NCBI GenBank assembly: GCA_025353985.1
Contig: JANXNT010001065.1
Coordinates: 1 to 5,422, forward strand
DNA: 5,422 bases
From: Limnoglobus sp.
GTDB taxonomy: Bacteria; Planctomycetota; Planctomycetia; Gemmatales; Gemmataceae
Direction: 5' to 3'
The position numbers and the translations under genes are program-made. This document shows positions 5,070 to 5,422 of the stretch, piece after piece. Within the stretch, counting starts at the first letter, position 1, and each line of letters opens with the position of its first letter. A model generated the notes under the pieces. The model was not told the DNA's origin and did not search any database. It worked only from the letters and a program-made list of their open reading frames with translations.

Positions 5070-5422
5070 ATGCTGTTGCGAAATTGCGGACTCGGTTCGA
5101 TGGTTTGCCTGTTGTTTGCGACGATTCCTGCGCGTGCGGCGGTCGATTTTTCGCGCGACATCCTGCCGATCCTTTCGGAAAATTGCTACCACTGCCACGG
5201 GCCGGATGAAGCCGCACGGAAGGCGGGTTTGCGCCTCGATACGAAGGACGGTGCGTTCCGGAAGAAGAAAGATCGCACGATGATCGTGGCGGGCAAGAGT
5301 GCCGAGAGCGAAGTGATTGCGCGGGTGTTCAGCAAAGATGCCGAAGACATGATGCCGCCGCCCGACTCGAACCGCAAGCTCACGCCGGCCCAACGGCAGA
5401 CGCTCAAAACGTGGGTCGATCA
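5070..5422 (+). CDS. Planctomycete cytochrome C (PSCyt1)-domain protein, 5' part only
   Basis: The gene runs off the window end; 117 codons are visible. It begins with a signal peptide (residues 1 to about 24, a hydrophobic core then ARAA), so the protein is exported. A PSCyt1 domain follows: DFSRDILPILSENCYHCHGP at 26-45 with the haem-binding CxxCH at 39-43, RLDTKDGAF at 55-63, and MMPPP at 94-98, where a Met could be the second haem ligand. LTPAQRQTLKTWVD at the edge is the usual end of this domain. In Planctomycetes such proteins usually continue with DUF1549 and DUF1553 and often precede a DUF1501 gene; neither can be seen here. Their substrate is generally unknown, with roles in surface-linked redox or polysaccharide breakdown proposed. 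GAGGA at 5057-5061, eight bases before the ATG, supports the start. Confidence 0.92.
   Translation, partial: MLLRNCGLGSMVCLLFATIPARAAVDFSRDILPILSENCYHCHGPDEAARKAGLRLDTKDGAFRKKKDRTMIVAGKSAESEVIARVFSKDAEDMMPPPDSNRKLTPAQRQTLKTWVD

Noticed and set aside
3920..5161. Minus-strand open frame of 413 codons antisense to the BCS1-type gene
   Set aside because: It lies opposite a secure AAA ATPase gene, its translation is low in complexity (rich in Val, Arg and His) with no domain, and it runs through the palindrome and into the cytochrome-type gene. It is a GC-driven shadow.

Overview
The window most likely comes from the chromosome of a planctomycete, probably a Gemmata-like member of the Gemmataceae. 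Two things suggest this. The right edge carries the start of a secreted cytochrome of the PSCyt1 type (signal peptide, CxxCH and MMPPP motifs), a family greatly expanded in Planctomycetes. The left edge carries a cluster of short GC hairpins resembling intergenic repeats I recall from that phylum. The DNA is GC-rich with even codon use, and nothing suggests recent foreign DNA, a prophage, an insertion sequence, CRISPR or RNA genes.

Layout, left to right. Positions 1-268 hold no convincing gene, only hairpin repeats and a terminator-like structure. A minus-strand gene (269-1204) encodes the ATPase subunit of an ABC-2 type exporter; its permease is not in the window. Only about 35 bp away, and divergent, is a class II CPD photolyase (1240-2847), complete and with its Trp triad in register. 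Converging on it is a minus-strand gene (2844-3185) for a stand-alone AtuA C-terminal-like domain of 113 residues; the stop codons of the two genes overlap in one TTAA. A 233-bp intergenic region (3186-3418) follows. It contains a good sigma70-like promoter, a 16-bp palindrome resembling a LacI/PurR-type operator at the predicted transcription start, and a bulged hairpin in the predicted leader. This region precedes a 519-residue membrane-anchored BCS1-type AAA ATPase (3419-4978). After its stop lies a perfect 22-bp palindrome, then a consensus TATAAT, then the truncated PSCyt1 gene (5070 to the window end).

The genes do not form one obvious pathway. They run in alternating directions and each appears to be its own transcription unit: export, light-driven DNA repair, an acyl/terpenoid-catabolism-related small domain, a protein-remodelling AAA ATPase and a cytochrome-type exported protein. 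I see no clear new multi-gene system. The most open biology is the bacterial BCS1-like ATPase with its elaborate upstream control region, and the orphan AtuA-like domain.
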